DNA of 64,000 bases from Neocallimastix lanati (nom. inval.) (lineage: Eukaryota > Neocallimastigomycota > Neocallimastigomycetes > Neocallimastigales > Neocallimastigaceae), in NCBI GenBank assembly GCA_016946835.1, contig JACVTC010000163.1:25001-89000 (forward strand). Reading direction: 5' to 3'. The notes beneath the pieces were generated by a model. It saw nothing but the letters and a program-made list of their open reading frames with translations. It was not told the DNA's origin and did not search any database. Positions 34,170 to 52,616 of the stretch are shown here, piece after piece. Numbering within the stretch: the stretch's first letter is position 1; the number at the start of each line of letters is the position of its first letter. Both the position numbers and the translations under genes were made by a program.

Positions 34170-34760
34170 GAAAATATATATATATATATTATTACTATAT
34201 ACTTTAAATATTCAAAATTAATTTATTATCAATATTATATTTAATAATAGAAGTTAGCTTATACATATATAATTTATTTATAACATCACCAATATAAAGT
34301 TTCATTATATTTCTTATAAACTATTTAGTATAAAGCAAGCTTTTGTATATTTGAAGTACAAAAAAAGAATATATGTATATATATAATTCAAATAAAAGAC
34401 AATTTATATTTATATTATACCTATATAAAAGTTTTCGTTACTATTTATTAAAATTATATATATCATTATATAATTAAAAAATTAATATATGCATAATATT
34501 TAAGATTTTGGAATACATAATATATAATATTAATGATAAACGAAGTCATATTAACAAGTTCGTATATATATGTTAAACTAATATTTGGATTATTCGAGAA
34601 ATAATTTATCAACTAATATTTAAAAAAAAAAAATAATACCAAGATTAAGTGACTTCATTTTTTTAAAATAATATTATTTTAAAACTGTGAAGAAGAAAAG
34701 TTCATAACATTAACATTAATTATATTAATGTTATGAACTAAATTTAAAACATACTGATAA

Positions 34761-34812
<52 letters not shown>

Positions 34813-35029
34813 CATATAATATACAAAAATATACAAAAGCATTATATTTATTAATACACAACAGTTTTGATTATATTCTTTTTGGCAAAGAATAATTATA
34901 TATATATAATATCTATATAATATATGCATCTGTAAAAAATTTTTTTTTTCATAAAAAAGTATATTATCGAGGATTTTATTTAAAAAAAAATATCATATAA
35001 TTTATATAAATATATTTATTAATATCAAT
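32883..35029. other. Divergent intergenic region
   Basis: About 2.1 kb between divergent ODAD1-like and RasGEF genes. It has an A-run (32921-32952), an AAGAAGAATA-rich stretch (33190-33310), a TA/TG tract (33829-33875) and a perfect 14-bp inverted repeat at 34700-34738. No supportable exon. Confidence 0.7.
34700..34738. repeat. Perfect 14-bp inverted repeat
   Basis: Arms GTTCATAACATTAA (34700-34713) and TTAATGTTATGAAC (34725-34738) flank 11 bp, about 300 bp upstream of the RasGEF start. It could form a hairpin. No open frame is attached. Confidence 0.85.
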
Positions 35030-35961
35030 ATGGCATTCAGGTAAATAAATAATATAATAGTGCGAAATTAATAATGAGCTTTATTATATATATTTGAAAT
35101 ATACATTATTCATTCATAATTATGTTTTTATTATTATTGGAACTTTTAATATACAAATAATATTCATATTAAAAGTGGTTCAAATTTTATTGAAGGTAAT
35201 AATGGTGAATGTTATTTAAGAATGAAATTACCCGATGATGGCACAACAATGATTAATATAGCAAGTAAAACAGTAACACTATGGGATATTGTATGTAAAG
35301 TTTCAGAAAAGAAAGGATATACCCCTGGTGATTATATTATACTTGCAGAAAAGGGAAGTAAAAGACTTAAACCAGATTTATCCGAATCATTAGAAAATTA
35401 TTTAGAATATAATTTAAAGCTATTATCAGGTATTTAAAATTACATTAATTTATGTACATATATATTTATAATTTTATATTTTTTCATTTAGAACATTAAA
35501 TTAATTTGAAAAAATATAAAATGATGGTAAATCTATTAATACTAATTAAATTAATAATAATTATAAAATATTAGTTGAAGATAAGAATGAAACGATAAAT
35601 AGGAGAGGTTCGGTAATGAATTCCCCCGCATCAAAAAAACTAAATTTCAAAATGAAAAAATATAATTTCCCAGCTACAGTGGATGAAGAGCAAATAAAGA
35701 AAAAGCAACAAAATGGTGGAAGTGAATTTAATCTTCGTATAGGAAAAAGCAAAAAATCATTTTCATTATTTATTTTTAGAAGAAGTTCAAGTACATTAAT
35801 GGAATCAAGGTTATCAAATAATTCATTACAAGATGATATTAGTACAGAAGAACATGGACTTGAAGGTCATGATTCACTTAGTGCTGAAAATGGAAGTTTA
35901 GCTAGTATAAATAGTAAGTTTAATTAACAAAAAAAATAAAAAAAAAAAGATATTTATAAAT

Positions 35962-36028
<67 letters not shown>

Positions 36029-37829
36029 TATATGTATATTTATATATATATTTATTTAATAACCATTTATATAGGTTTAGAAAGCCCCACAGCTTCAAAT
36101 ACTGAATCCGGGTTTAGAGGAAGAGATCCATCATTTGCTGAAGTTGATGGAAAATTTGACGAGCATATGAATTATCATTCTATACGGTATTATAGATATA
36201 AAATAATATAACTAAATAAATTATTATTAAATATTATTAATTATTATTAATTATCATTATTATCATTATTATTAATTTTTAATTTTATGATTATTATTAA
36301 TTTTATGATTATTATTATTATTATCTCAAAATTTTATAAAATATAAAATAAATGTGTAATTTGTCAATAAAATTAATATTACAAAAAAATTTATATTACA
36401 ATATGTAAATATATATTAATTATGAAAAACAGGAAAACAATAGTTTCATCGAATAGTATGAGTAATAGTAATTCAACCTTAAGAAGGAATACATTCCGTA
36501 AACATCAGCGTTCACAGACTGATAATTTATACTTAAAAGGTCATGAAATAGGTAACGTTGGTACAGTATATGTTATATATAATGATGGAGAAAAAATTGA
36601 ATTACAATTTCCAGTAGAAGTGACTCTGGATGTAATATTATCATGTGCATGTAGAAAAAAAGAATTAAATGAAGAAGTTAATACATTACAAACAGAGAAT
36701 GGAGAAAAAGTTCAACTTGATAGAGCATTAAGATATTACTCATTAGATGGTAATTTAAAATCAGGAAATATAAATACCTTTAAATTATTAGAAGGCGAAA
36801 AATACTATAGTACAGTTTGTGTAAATGAAAATGATCAAGATGTCATGATTTTACAATATAAAAATATATATGACGAAGAGTATGAATTGTTTCTCTATTA
36901 TATAGATTATATAGATTACATGTTAATTATATTATAAAAGTAATGAATAAAATAATAATTAAATATGAATTAAATAAAATATAGTTTACAAGTAATGGCT
37001 GGTACAATAGATAAACTCATTGAAAGAGCAACGGATGGTTCCGAAAAAGGTAAAAAAAAAAAGTAAAATAAAATAAAATATGTTTAATATAAATTAATAT
37101 ATATATATATATTAAATATAATATTTTATTATTATAGATGATACATTTTTAGATATATTTTTATTAACCTATCGTGCATATATAAAACCTATGGAATTTT
37201 TCCAGTTGTTAACAGCAAGATATCCTTTTAAAAATAAAATATATTTTAATTATATATATATATATATATTTTTATTAATAAAATTAAATAATTATTTATG
37301 TGAAAGTTATTTTCATTAATTAATAAATACATTTAATTGTGAGCTTCCTCCAGATCCAACTGAAGATGATATAAAGTATTTTGAGGAAATGAAAGGATTC
37401 ATTCAATCAAAGTAAATAAAATTTAAATATCAAAAAAATTTTAAATATTTAATAAATTTTTTTTTTATAATACTAATTCAAAATTTTTTATCAATATATA
37501 TTGTACCATATAAAAAATAAAAAAAAAAAAAAAAGTGTGGTAAAAGTAATGGAATACTGGGTAAAACATCACTGGCATGATTTTGCTGTATACCTTGATT
37601 TAGAAGAAAACCTAATTTCATTTATTAATGAATTAAAGCCATATGAAGAATATACCCAAAGAGTTGAAGATTTTGAATGCCAAATTGAATTACAAGTAAA
37701 TATATTAATATATATAATATATATAATTTTATATAATATAGTTAATAATATCACAAATCTAAATAAATATTTATAAAATAATAAATTTATGATTCATTAA
37801 ATAATAAATATTAAATAAAATATAATTTA

Positions 37830-37877
<48 letters not shown>

Positions 37878-38388
37878 AAAAGAAATATGAAGATATGTTT
37901 GAATATATAAAAAAAGTAGAAAAAATAGGAAAAGTAATGAATAGTATGCTTAGCCAATTGGATCCAGTGGCAGTTGCCGAACAATTATGTTTATATGATT
38001 TTAAGCTTATGAAAAATATCCATCCAATTGAATATCTAAATCAGATATGGGGTAACAAAGAAAATGAAGATTCACCATGCTTAAATTTCTTTATATCAAG
38101 ATTTAACTTGGTATTTTTTCTTTTATATCTTACATCATTAATATTATTTTGTTAATATAGAATTTAATATTTATTTATTTTATTTTAAATATTTAATAAT
38201 TATTTTTTATTTGTTCTTAAATTATTTTGAATTGTCAATAATAGGAGAGTTTTTGGGCAGCTACAGAAGTATTACAAGAGGAAGACTTGAAAAAGAGAAT
38301 TGAAGTTCTAAAAAAAATTATTCAAGTAACAAAGGTAAATAATATTTATATATAAAATATAAAATAAAATAATAAAATAATAATAAAT

Positions 38389-38443
<55 letters not shown>

Positions 38444-39225
38444 AAATATTAAATAAAAAATTGTTTAATATAAATTAATAAAAGTCTTGCTTAGATAATA
38501 ATAATTTCTTCAGTACATTTGCTCTTATGTCTGGATTAAGTACAAACGCTGTTCAACGTTTAAAGAAGACTTGGGAAGTAAGTACAAATAAAAATATATT
38601 AATATGTTAATATATTTATAAAGAAAAAAAAAATAAATATAAATATAAATATAAATATAAAATAAAATTAAATAAATTAAAATAAATAAAATAAAATATA
38701 TATATATATATAATTATAATAATAATAATAAATAATTAATAATGTAATATTTAGGGACTATCATCAAAAATTAGAAATACTTTTTCCGAGATGGAAAAAT
38801 TAATGGATCCTTCAAGGAATATGAGAAACTATAGAATGGAATTAGAATCAAAAGAACCACCAATTATACCGTTTTTACGTAAATGATATTAAGATTAATG
38901 TCATTAATTTTATTTTAAAAAAACAATATTTAAATTGTTTATACTAATAATTTATAATATACCTATATATATATTTATATTGAATGTAGCTATTTATTTA
39001 AAAGATTTAACCTTTATTAATGATGGTAATCAAAGTAAAGTAGATAATATGATAAATTTTGATAAATTAAGAATGATGTCATCTCGTGTACATGATTTAA
39101 CAAGTTTGATTGATAAATCATATAATTTTAAGGAAAATCCTATTTTCCAAAATTATCTTGCAAAACCAACTAAAATTGTTGATGATAAAAAATTAAAAGA
39201 GATGTCACAAAGATGTGAAAAATAA
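35030..39225 (+). CDS. Ras guanine-nucleotide exchange factor (RA/RBD, REM and CDC25 domains)
   Basis: Fourteen exons: 35030-35040, 35176-35429, 35575-35913, 36075-36186, 36433-36879, 36985-37049, 37138-37219, 37331-37411, 37536-37695, 37883-38110, 38245-38334, 38485-38577, 38755-38878, 38990-39225 (773 residues). Order: RBD-like ubiquitin fold (about 10-80), Ser-rich linker, a second RA-like region (about 255-370), REM/RasGEF-N (from MAGTIDKLIERATDG), and the CDC25 catalytic domain with DPVAVAEQLCLYDF, FWAATEVL, GLSTNAVQRLKKTW and PFLPIYLKDLTFINDGN. It should load GTP on Ras- or Rap-type GTPases at membranes, with RA regions giving GTPase feedback. The first exon is 11 nt. The intron at 37220-37330 has U12-type ATATCC...AC ends. 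The acceptor of exon 10 could instead be six bases upstream, in frame. Confidence 0.9.
35959..36028 (+). repeat. (TTTA)n tetranucleotide array
   Basis: About 70 bp of TTTA units within the RasGEF intron between 35913 and 36075. Confidence 0.95.
37220..37330 (+). other. Probable U12-type (AT-AC) intron in the RasGEF gene
   Basis: The intron begins ATATCCTTTT, an exact match to the minor-spliceosome 5' splice site, and ends in AC. A branch-like TTTTCATTAAT (37310-37320) lies 11 bases before the end, two mismatches from the U12 branch consensus. No GT donor is available here. Removing 111 nt keeps frame and yields TARFNCELPPDP, the expected REM-domain sequence. Confidence 0.75.
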
Positions 39226-39262
39226 ATAATAGTTATTATAAAAAAATTAAATTATAAAAGAA

Positions 39263-39325
<63 letters not shown>

Positions 39326-39490
39326 GAAAATATATGTATGTATTATATTAATCATATTATAATATATATTATTAATTTAGTCTTATCGATAATTAAAAAA
39401 AAAAAAAAATTATATATACAAAATGATTATAATTATTATTAATAGAATTAAATATAATAGAATTATTGTTAAATAAACAACTACAACTAC

Positions 39491-39555
<65 letters not shown>

Positions 39556-40082
39556 AATAAATTCTATTATTTAAAATACATAATAATTATAATAATTAGA
39601 GGAAAAATAATAATAAATATTTATCTTAAATATATAGTAATATATTACTGTTATTTTGTTATATTTACAAAAAAAAAAAAAAAAAAATTATATAATACTT
39701 ATATATACATAAAATAAGAAAAAGTATAATTAATAAAATATATTAATCTATAATATAAATGTTTATGATATATGAATATTACAATATTAATTATAATTAA
39801 ATAAATTATTATCATTACTATCAAAACTGTCGTTATTACATATTATGATAATATTATTTTAATATATATATATATTATTTTTTAAAATTTTTACATATTA
39901 AATGTATAAATATATTTACATTTACTTTTTATCTTTTTATTAAAACTATTTTATGTGTATTAATAATTTTTCACATTTTAAAAAAGATATTAAGTATTAA
40001 TTAATTAATATATAACTTATAAACTTAGATAGTGTGTATTATTTAATTTATAATAATATAAAATATTATATTTTATATTCCT
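39226..40082. other. Convergent intergenic region
   Basis: The RasGEF and ITFG2 genes converge here. There are poly(A) tracts of about 50 bp at 39271-39323 and 39501-39550. No gene is supportable. Confidence 0.7.
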
Positions 40083-41481
40083 TTAAATATTCAATCTAAT
40101 ATTTGAAACATCTGATATCTGTAATTTATGTATTCTTTCTTGTAGTTCTTCGTGAACTTCACTTAAAAGTTCCAAATCAGTATTATAAAATAATTTTTGA
40201 AATATCTCTGCATATTGAGCCCTTGATCTTTTTTTTCCATTTGCTGGTGGTTCAAAACCTAATTCTATTAAAATTGTTACATTTTTGTTTATTGGATAAT
40301 TAATTAATAAATAATTTTCCTGGTTGTTTCAGTATTAACGAACTATAAGTATATAAAGCATATATTTACCTTCTATAATATCAGAATGCTTAAATACAAA
40401 AAAAAAAAGTTAAAATGTCAAAATGTCAAATAGTCAAAATATCAAAAATCAATTATATATGATAATTAATATATTATAAATATAATATAATAAATAATTA
40501 ACACTCTTATAAATAGTGTTAATTAATTATTATTTTATTATTTATTTATATAAATATATATATTTTTAACTTACCATTTCAATATCCTTATCTAATACAT
40601 CACTTAAAGTTTTTAAATATATAGAGCTTAAACAAATATCATAATATACATATATTACATCATCAAATGTAACAAAGAACATACAAGGAACATCTATAAT
40701 ATTAAAAATATAGAAAAATATGTAAATAAATAAATAATAATAAAAAGTTTTACAGATTTATACATACTCTTATCAGGTGCTATTGCATAATTCCCTGCTA
40801 TAAATGCACAAACTCTTTCTTCAAAATCAAATTCTACTACATTCATATAATGATCTACAATATATGTTAATCCATTCCAAGAACTAATAACGAGTTCTTC
40901 GTTTCCGTCTTTAATATTTACAAAAATAAAAATAAATAAATAAATAAAATAAATAAAATTATTGATTTAATATATTATAATTTAATAATATTTTATTAAA
41001 TTTGTTTGGATTATAATTAATTTTATCTTATATTCCATATAATTGTCTAAAATATTCATTTCAAAATTTACCATTTGTACAATCAATCTTTGATATAGCA
41101 AATAATTGACTATTAACTTGTAAAGTCCATTCTTTTTTTAATTTATAATAAAAATTAATATTACCATCCATAGTAATCATTGCTGAATAATTTGAACCTT
41201 TAACCCCTTTAATATCTGTAATTAATTCTGTTGAAACTTCTATTGATCCATTTGATGTATTTTCTTTTTCTTTCATTATTTCACCATTTTTATTAATTAA
41301 TACAACAACACCTAATATATAAAAATTCATTTAATTTTTTTTTTTTTCTTTTCTATTTAATAAAAAATTATATTATTATATATATACCTCCTGGTTGAGC
41401 AACCATTAATATTGGATTTTTCTTTTGATCATAAGTTAGAGCTACAGAACCAAGCTTATATTATAATTTAATTTCATTTTT

Positions 41482-41529
<48 letters not shown>

Positions 41530-41915
41530 ATTATTATTAATAAAAATTTATTAAACAATATTAATTGTTGCTTCAAATGGAAAAATATTGAATTTAATAT
41601 TTTGCATACTTGACCGTCAAAGGACCAATTTTTTTTCTCCCTCAATAATACTTTTTCTGTATTATTATCATTATGGATAATAATAACAGCAAGACCAGTG
41701 GTATTATTATTATCTAATGTTACTGTACTTGATGTGTCAGTTTTCATTAATTGGAAAGAATGTAAAAATCTATCAGTTCTACCTAATACTAATTCATTGT
41801 ATCCATCACCATCTATTGAAAATTATTAGCAAAATTAAAGCATAAGATAGTTTTATTATAAAATTGTAATTATTTAATTAACAATTAATATTCAAAATAT
41901 AAATAATACATTCAA

Positions 41916-41952
<37 letters not shown>

Positions 41953-42765
41953 TAATATATATTTTAAAATAAATTTATAATAAATGTATTGAACATTTCA
42001 AATTTACCAATATCAGCAATTAGAATTCTTGAAACATTAACAGGAACTGGAATAGTTACTGTTTTTGTAATTACATTTTCCATTGAATCTTCATCATCAG
42101 AATTTACTTTTGAAATTTCAATAATATGACACTGTCCTTCACCAGTTCCAACAATTAAAGAATTATTACCATTATTCCTAATATATATATAGAATCATTT
42201 TGAAAAATAATATATATAAATTATAATGGAAATTAATAACAAAAAATTATAAAAATAATACATCGTACATTATTAAAAAAAAATAAAAAAAAAATAAAAA
42301 ATTAATACCAAACATCACCAATCGCAACTGCTGTAATTGTTCCTAAATTTTCAAATGATTTCCATAACATTTGACCTTTAAATTGTTTTATTTTCATAAT
42401 TTTTGATAAGTATTTTGATGAATATTTACTTTTAATTATTAATTATTTAATACATATATCAATTAAAAATATTAAAAACCTTTAAAAATTCCAACAGTTC
42501 CAGTAATTGAACCTATAACAAACTCATTATTCCCATCCTTTTTATTATATTAAAATTTTAAATTAATTAAATTCAAAAAATTATATATATATATAATATA
42601 TTAATATTTTGATAAATTTATTAACATTAAATTAAAAATTACATTATCAAGATCTCCAATTTTTAATGATTCATTGGTAATATTTCCTGACCATTTCCAT
42701 TTCCAACGTTGAACAAATGAAACAGACCTTGAAGTTTGAGATTTAAGATTTTTTTTACTTTCCAT
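40083..42765 (-). CDS. ITFG2: ITFG2, FG-GAP beta-propeller subunit of KICSTOR
   Basis: Eleven exons (42765-42643, 42537-42480, 42375-42309, 42177-42008, 41812-41610, 41454-41388, 41311-41072, 40908-40768, 40693-40575, 40388-40370, 40264-40083) give 462 residues; the human protein has about 447. Residues 14-20 read RSVSFVQR, as at the start of human ITFG2. FG-GAP-like blade motifs recur: GDLDNKDGNNEFVIG, then IADIDGDGYNELVLGRTDRF, and WNGLTYIVDHYMNVVEF near the end. In animals ITFG2 works with KPTN, KICS2 and SZT2 to hold GATOR1 on lysosomes, so TORC1 is off under amino-acid starvation. Presence here implies at least part of KICSTOR in this fungus. One exon is only 19 nt. No membrane segment was seen. 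Confidence 0.9.
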
Positions 42766-43369
42766 TTTTTTTATAATATTTCTTTTTTATAATATTTATT
42801 TTTTATGATATTTATTTATTTTTTAATATATTATATATTATTTTTTTTTTTTTTTTAATAACTTTTTTATTTTTTTATTTTTTTACTTTTACTTTATTTT
42901 ATTTTTTTTTTTTTTTATTTGGGATTTCAAATTTCAAAATTATTATACCATTTGTTAATTAATTAAAAAAAAGAAACATTTATAATGTTAAAATATTACA
43001 AATATATATTATAAATAAATTAATTATTAAATTAAATTTTTATTTTTTATATTTTTTATAAAGTTTATTTTACCGAAATTTTTATATTTTTTTAAAAAAA
43101 AAAAAAAATAAAAATAAAAATAAAAAAATAAAAAAATAATTTTTTTTTTTTTTTAATAATTTAAGAATACTGAAAATGTAATTTTCCTATTATTAAAAAG
43201 GGAAGGAAGCGATCAATATATTTTTAAAATTCATTTAATAAACTATCAAATTTAATAAAAATAGTATAGTATAATTAATTTTAATTAAAAATTTTATGAA
43301 AAGAATCTTTAAAAGCAATATCTCAATAGATATAAAAAGAATTAATATTTTAACAATAAACTTTAAATA
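42766..43369. promoter_or_regulatory. Bidirectional promoter region, ITFG2 and the 43370 gene
   Basis: This 604-bp gap separates two divergent start codons, so it should contain both promoters. It is T/A-rich with homopolymer runs on both strands. I could not assign a specific factor site. Confidence 0.55.
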
Positions 43370-48724
<5,355 letters not shown>

Positions 48725-48880
48725 GCTTTATTTTTTAATCGCAAAAAGATAGATTACCTTTTTTACTTGAATTAAATAATAAAAAAGAAAAATTAAACAT
48801 TTCGTTGAGTTTGTTTAATAATTTTTAATTGTATAATTATAATTATAATTATGATTATAATAATAATAATAATAATAACA

Positions 48881-48916
<36 letters not shown>

Positions 48917-49090
48917 TAAATAAACAATTTATTATGCTTTAATACATATAAAAAATAAAAATTTAATTATTCCTTCTTAAAAATTAGTTTATATAAAAAA
49001 TAATATATATTATATATATTTATATTATTATATATCTATTTATTATATTTATTATTTGAAGAAGAACCCTTTAAAATAAAATAAAATAAA

Positions 49091-49124
<34 letters not shown>

Positions 49125-49333
49125 AATTCTATCACATAATTTTATATTTAATTGTTAACTTATTATTTTTATTATTTATTTATATTATTAATATTTATAT
49201 TTATATTTATATTAATACAATAGTAAATTGTTGATATATACTGTTTATAAAAAAAAATAAATATTTAAAAAGATAAAATCTTATGATAAATATAATGCAA
49301 TATAAATTAATACTGATTGATGTTTTTATCCCT
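48725..49333. other. Convergent intergenic region
   Basis: This holds the 3' flanks of the 43370 gene and the PABPN1-like gene. There are AAT repeats near 48860-48915 and an A-run at 49094-49121. No other feature. Confidence 0.7.
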
Positions 49334-52192
49334 TTAGTATGGAGCATAGTAGGCACCTCTGTAATATTTTGATAACAAAAAAATAAAATTATTAATAAAT
49401 TAATTTATTATATATAAATTATTTGTAAATTATTTATTATTTTTTTATTTTTTTTATTTTTATTTTTTTTTTTTTTTTTTTTTCATTTTATTTTTTATTT
49501 TTATTTTATTTTTATTTTTTTTTTTTTTTTTTTTATTTTTTTAATTTTTTTTATTTCTTTATTTTATTTTATTTTTTATTTTATTTTATACTCTTATTTT
49601 TTTTTTTCTCTCTCTTTTTTTTTTTTTTATTATTATTATATTTATTTTTTTTTTTTTTTTATTTTTTTCTTTTTTTTTTTTTTTTAATTATATTCTTTCT
49701 TTTTTTTTATTTTCTTATTAATTTTTATTTATTTTTTTATTTATTTATTTTTATTATTTAATTTTCTTTTCTTATTTTTTTCTATTTTTTTTTTTTTTTA
49801 ATTTTTTATTTTTTTTTTTATTAGTCTTTTTATTATTATTATTATTATTTATTATTTATTTCTTTTTTTATTTATTCATTTATTTTTTTTTTTTTTTATT
49901 TCTTTTTTCTTTTTTTCTTTTTTTAAATTAATATTTTTCTCTTCTTTTTCTTTTTAATTATTATTTTTCTTTTTTATTTTCTTATTATTTTACTTTTTTT
50001 TAATTTTTTTTTATTTTTTATTCCTTTTTTTTCTTTTTTTTTTTTATTTATATTTTAGTTTTATTACAATTATTTTCTTATTCATTTATTTTTTTTCCTT
50101 TTTTTTTTTCTTTTTTTTTTTCTTTTTTTTTTTTTGCTTTTCTTCTTTTTTTTATTTTGTTATCATCATTTTTAAAAGAAAAAAAAGTTATTTTAGCAAT
50201 TCAATTTTTTTTTAATTTTGAAACAATATAAAGAGCTTTAAGGTTGTACTTACAACTGATATCGATTGCAATCCATATATCATAAAACAACTTTTTTTTC
50301 AACTAACATCTATATTTAATTTATTGTTTTTCTTAATCTGAATTTAAATTCTATTTTTTCCTTTTTTGTTTTTCATTAATCTCTTATTTGTTTATCTTTA
50401 TTTTTTTTATTTTGTATTTTTTTTAATTACTTCGCTATCGAATAACTTAATATTTTATTATCATTGAAATACAGTAAATATTTTCTTTGTTGATATTTTT
50501 TGAACTTTTTCTATCCACTTTTTACTATTATACCATATATAAATCTCTACTTTCATTTAATATTCATCAATATTACTATTCTACTACAACTATATATCAT
50601 TTTATTTTAAATATATCATATTAAATCGAAATTTTTTTTTATTCATTATATAAATAGTATTATTTTCATTCAATGTTCATAGAATTTTATATCATTATTA
50701 AAAAATTATTAATTTATAATATTTTTTTAAATATTTTTAATATTTTATCATATTTAATCATTACAATAATATAGCATTATTTAATATTATATTTCCAACA
50801 AAATGATTCTACTTTTTTTACTCCAATAATATAAAAATATATATATATTTTTCCGCTTTTATTATTATATTATTACTAGGATTACTATTATTTAGGTTTT
50901 AAAATTATAATATCTTTAAAATAATTTTATTATTTCATACTTAAAGCTTTCATTTTATTAATTTTATATTCTATATATCATTTTATTTTTACTATCAAAA
51001 ATATCTTTTTAATTTTTATTTATTATCCCTAAATATAATTTCATATATTATTATATCAATAATCTATTATAAATAAAAAGAATCATATCTAGATATTATA
51101 TTTTTTACATTCATCCCTTCTCATTAATATAAAAAAAATTAAATAAATTAAAAAGTATCTTTAATTGAAAAAAAAAATTGAGCATTTACCTGTAAGCACC
51201 TCTGCCACGTCCAAAGTAGCTACCTCTATATCCTCTGAAACCACCACGGTATGCACCACGTCCACGTTTTGACATACCTGGTAAATTAGTACGCTTAGCC
51301 AAAACTTTAATTGGACGTCCCTTGAATTGAAGTTCATTGAATATTAAAGCACTTTGTACTGATTGTACATCGGCAAATTCAATATAAGCATAACCTTTTG
51401 GATGACCAGTAAAACGATCATGTATAATAGTAATACGATTAATAGTACCACATGATTGGAATAAAGTTTGTAATTCTTCTGGAGTAGAAGTATAATCAAC
51501 CTAATAAATATTGAACAAATTTTATTATTATATATATTTATAAATTTTTTTTGCTGTTCCTTTACTTATTTAATTTTTAAAATTATTAATATAATTTATA
51601 AAAATATGTTCTAAAATATTTACATTTCCAACATATACTGATCTACTATCAACATCTTTTGCTATTTAATACATACATATATTATTTTATTATTTTAAAA
51701 AATATTAAGTAATTGTTAATTAATAAATAATAATAAAATATTAAATTTTTATTATTTCATATAATTTACCTTCTGTATTTTCTGTTGTATCAATTTTAGT
51801 GGCTTCTTCATTCATTTCCATAATTTTAGCAGCTTCTGCTTCCATTTCTTTTACTCTTTGTTTCATTTCTTCAAGTTCCTAATTTTTTTAAAATAAAAAT
51901 AAAATCTTTTTTAATTATAATAATTCTTCATCTTTTTATAAAAAAAAAAAAAAATTAAATAAAATTAAATAAAATAAAATAAAAATAAAAAAAAGTATCT
52001 TAATATTATACTAACTTCTTCATTAATCTTTTCTTCAGCTGGTGCTGAATTGGTGGTAGTATCTTGTTCATTATCATCTTTAGTTTCATTAGCTTGCTCA
52101 GATTCTTCTTGAGTTTGTTCAACAACTTCTTCTTGTTGGTCTTGTTCTGTGTTTTCCTGTTGTTCAGTATTCTTAACTTCAGAGTCTGACAT
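49334..52192 (-). CDS. Nuclear poly(A)-binding protein (PABPN1/Pab2)
   Basis: Five exons (52192-52016, 51878-51770, 51661-51624, 51500-51190, 49358-49334) give 219 residues; yeast Pab2 is about 166 and human PABPN1 306. Order: acidic Gln/Glu-rich N-terminus, a coiled coil ([19 protein letters not shown], the PABPN1 signature), one RRM with RNP2 SVYVGNV and RNP1 KGYAYIEF, then an Arg/Gly/Tyr tail ending YYAPY. The human protein ends YSPY. The family coats growing poly(A) tails in the nucleus, stimulates poly(A) polymerase and feeds RNA to the exosome. The last intron (51189-49359) is 1,831 nt and very A-rich in the transcript; the other introns are about 110-140 nt. Only the last eight codons lie after it. 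Confidence 0.93.
49441..50160 (-). promoter_or_regulatory. A-rich tract in the terminal intron of the PABPN1-like transcript
   Basis: On the plus strand this 720-bp stretch is T-runs of 5-20 broken by single A or C, so the minus-strand transcript is an oligo(A)-dense tract shortly upstream of the last acceptor. It is a plausible binding platform for the protein this gene encodes, which is an inference. Confidence 0.45.
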
Positions 52193-52384
52193 ATTTAACT
52201 AATTGAAATTATTTATATAAAAATATATGTATATAATTTATTATTTATATATTTAAAAAAAAAATAAAAAAATAATTTAAATTCTTTTATTAATCTTATG
52301 TTACTAATACTTCTATTTATTAAATAAAATTATATTAATACTATAATAATAATAATTGATTATTGAAATAAAAATAATAATGAC

Positions 52385-52441
<57 letters not shown>

Positions 52442-52567
52442 TCTTTTTTTTTCATCTTAATATTAATATTTAAATTTCAAGATTATTAGAATAATTTGAT
52501 TTCTATTATTACTATTAATAAATTTTCTAATTAAATTTTTCCCATTTAACAATTTTTCTATTTACTC

Positions 52568-52616
<49 letters not shown>

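Noticed and set aside
37216-37341. GC-AG intron instead of AT-AC in the RasGEF
   Set aside because: ACA/GCAAGA to GTGAG is in frame but has a weak donor and would delete the RFN residues expected in the REM domain. It remains the main alternative.
39466-39717. Small Lys-rich gene
   Set aside because: It is only poly(A) translated as Lys, in a convergent 3' region, with no conserved character.
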